The notes below the pieces were generated by a model. That model had not been told where the DNA came from. It ran no database searches and was given only the letters and a program-made list of their open reading frames with translations. Positions 5,994 to 6,785 of a stretch of DNA of 6,785 nucleotides are shown here, piece by piece. Where the stretch lies: contig DPJP01000028.1 of assembly GCA_003542955.1 (NCBI GenBank), positions 1 to 6,785 on the forward strand. Direction: 5' to 3'. The position numbers were made by a program, and so were the translations under genes. The first letter of the stretch is position 1; each line of letters starts with the position of its first letter. This DNA is from Armatimonadota bacterium. GTDB lineage: Bacteria > Armatimonadota > Zipacnadia > Zipacnadales > UBA11051.

Positions 5994-6716
5994 ATGGAGC
6001 GTCTGCAGGGCGCAAAGGCGATAGTGACCGGCGGCAGCCGCGGCATCGGGCAGGCCATCGCGGCGCGCTTCGCGCAGGAAGGCGCCGATGTGGCGATCAC
6101 GGCCCGCGAGGTCGATTCCCTGGCCGAGACGGCCGCCCAGATCGAGCAGGCCGGCACGCGCGTGGTGACGATGGCCTGGGATGTCCGCGACGCGGCCGGC
6201 GCACACGAGCGACTGGTGGCCGCCAGGGAGGCCCTCGGCGGGCTCGATATCGTCGTCAACAATGCCGGCGTGCTGCGCGCCCCGGACCTTGAGCCTGTCG
6301 ATGAGTGGGATTTCGTGCTGGATATCAACCTGCGCGGGGTGTACTTCATCTGCCGCGCCGCCGGCGAGCTGCTCCAGGAGCAGGGCTCCGGGGTGATCGT
6401 CAACATCGCTTCCGATTTCGGCTTTCGCGGCGCGCCCATCCCTTACGGCATCTCGAAGTGGGGCGTCGTCGGCCTCACGCGTGGACTGGGCAAGGAACTG
6501 GCGCCGCATGGTGTGCGGCTGAACGCTATCGCGCCGGGCGGGGTCGCCACGGAGATGATCGGCTGGCAGCCGGGGCAGCCGCTGGATAACGCGAGCCTCC
6601 CGCTGCGGCGCCTGACCCGGCCGGAGGAAATCGCGAGCATCGCGGTATTCCTGGCCTCCGATGAGTCATCCGCCATCGTCGGGGAGTGTATTGTCGTCAA
6701 CAGCTCCAATAGCTGA
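5994..6716 (+). CDS. Classical SDR oxidoreductase (FabG-like fold)
   Basis: This 240-residue protein is a complete classical short-chain dehydrogenase/reductase. The cofactor loop TGGSRGIG spans 12-19, and R38 in ITAREVDSL (35-43) suggests an NADP-type pocket, though this is only an inference. VVNNAGVL (87-94) is the NNAG motif. The tetrad is N112 (DINLRG), S140 (NIASDFGF), Y151 and K155 (YGISK), and APGGVATEM (180-188) follows. GGAG at 5985-5988 with a 5-base spacer supports the ATG at 5994, and the 14-base gap to the previous SDR indicates one operon. Odd point: classical SDRs usually end 'G..i.vDGG', but this one ends GECIVVNSSNS, so the terminal DGG is replaced. Family members named 3-oxoacyl-ACP reductase often act on sugars, polyols or steroids, and the neighbouring SDR and DUF4838 gene make a sugar or uronate substrate more likely than fatty acid synthesis; the actual substrate is unknown. 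Confidence 0.9.
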   Translation: MERLQGAKAIVTGGSRGIGQAIAARFAQEGADVAITAREVDSLAETAAQIEQAGTRVVTMAWDVRDAAGAHERLVAAREALGGLDIVVNNAGVLRAPDLEPVDEWDFVLDINLRGVYFICRAAGELLQEQGSGVIVNIASDFGFRGAPIPYGISKWGVVGLTRGLGKELAPHGVRLNAIAPGGVATEMIGWQPGQPLDNASLPLRRLTRPEEIASIAVFLASDESSAIVGECIVVNSSNS

Positions 6717-6730
6717 GAAGGAATGGGCGC

Positions 6731-6785
6731 GGAGGGGCCGCACGAGTTGCGCGGCGTATGCGTGGGGAGGGGCCGCACGAGGTGC
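6731..6785 (+). repeat. Two copies of a 20-base direct repeat, 35-base period, reaching the window edge
   Basis: GGAGGGGCCGCACGAG followed by a variable base and TGC occurs at 6731-6750 and again at 6766-6785. The copies agree at 19 of 20 positions (T versus G at the 17th) and are separated by 15 different bases. The second copy abuts the right edge, so more may follow. They lie after the SDR stop codon in otherwise empty sequence. There is no T-run, and a short GCCGC/GCGGC pairing (6737-6755) is too weak to call a terminator. The nature of the repeat is unknown; an intergenic repeat family is possible. Confidence 0.55.

Noticed and set aside
5847..6509. Minus-strand open frame opposite the two SDR genes
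   Set aside because: It covers parts of two plus-strand genes with full catalytic motifs, and is best explained by GC-rich codon bias.
6731..6785. CRISPR array
   Set aside because: Only two copies are seen, the repeat is 20 bases and the spacer only 15, both short for CRISPR, and no cas gene is present.

Overview
The window is a compact, gene-dense stretch of GC-rich bacterial DNA (roughly 60-65% G+C by eye, with strong G/C preference at third codon positions). Almost every start has a GGAGG-type ribosome binding site. A secreted DUF4838 protein with a C-terminal CBM9-like domain, next to a lipoprotein and sugar-type oxidoreductases, is a combination I associate with polysaccharide-degrading, often uncultured phyla such as Planctomycetota, Lentisphaerota, Armatimonadota or Hydrogenedentota. 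That taxonomic hint is inference; no rRNA or other marker gene is present.

The left two thirds (about 1-4904) is one minus-strand run of four genes. In transcription order they are: a small lipoprotein with a papain/C39-like cysteine peptidase fold (4308-4904); a 901-residue exported DUF4838 / glycoside-hydrolase-like protein with a CBM9-like tail (1564-4269); an SbcD/Mre11-like metallophosphoesterase (280-1518); and the first 94 codons of an SbcC/Rad50/YhaN-like ATPase (1-283), which runs off the left edge. The gaps are 38, 45 and -4 bases, so one transcript is plausible. The last pair overlaps as ATGA and should be translationally coupled. A perfect 8-bp stem-loop fills most of the gap between the first two genes and ends next to the ribosome binding site of the DUF4838 gene.

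A divergent intergenic region of about 214 bases (4905-5118) separates this run from a plus-strand pair of short-chain dehydrogenase/reductase genes, an extended (epimerase/dehydratase-like) SDR at 5119-5979 and a classical SDR at 5994-6716, which are 14 bases apart. The last 55 bases hold two copies of a 20-base repeat spaced 35 bases apart, cut by the window edge.

Functionally, the exported DUF4838-CBM9 protein and lipoprotein act outside the cytoplasm, and the two SDRs could act on released sugar or uronate derivatives inside, so a small carbohydrate-use locus is a reasonable but unproven reading. The SbcD/SbcC-like pair is DNA maintenance machinery and looks like an unrelated downstream passenger. 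I found no CRISPR array, transposase, phage gene, tRNA or rRNA, and no convincing evidence of a wholly new system. The points most worth a second look are the SbcD motif I change, the intercistronic hairpin, the reshaped C39-like active site, the unusual C-terminus of the classical SDR, and the edge repeat.
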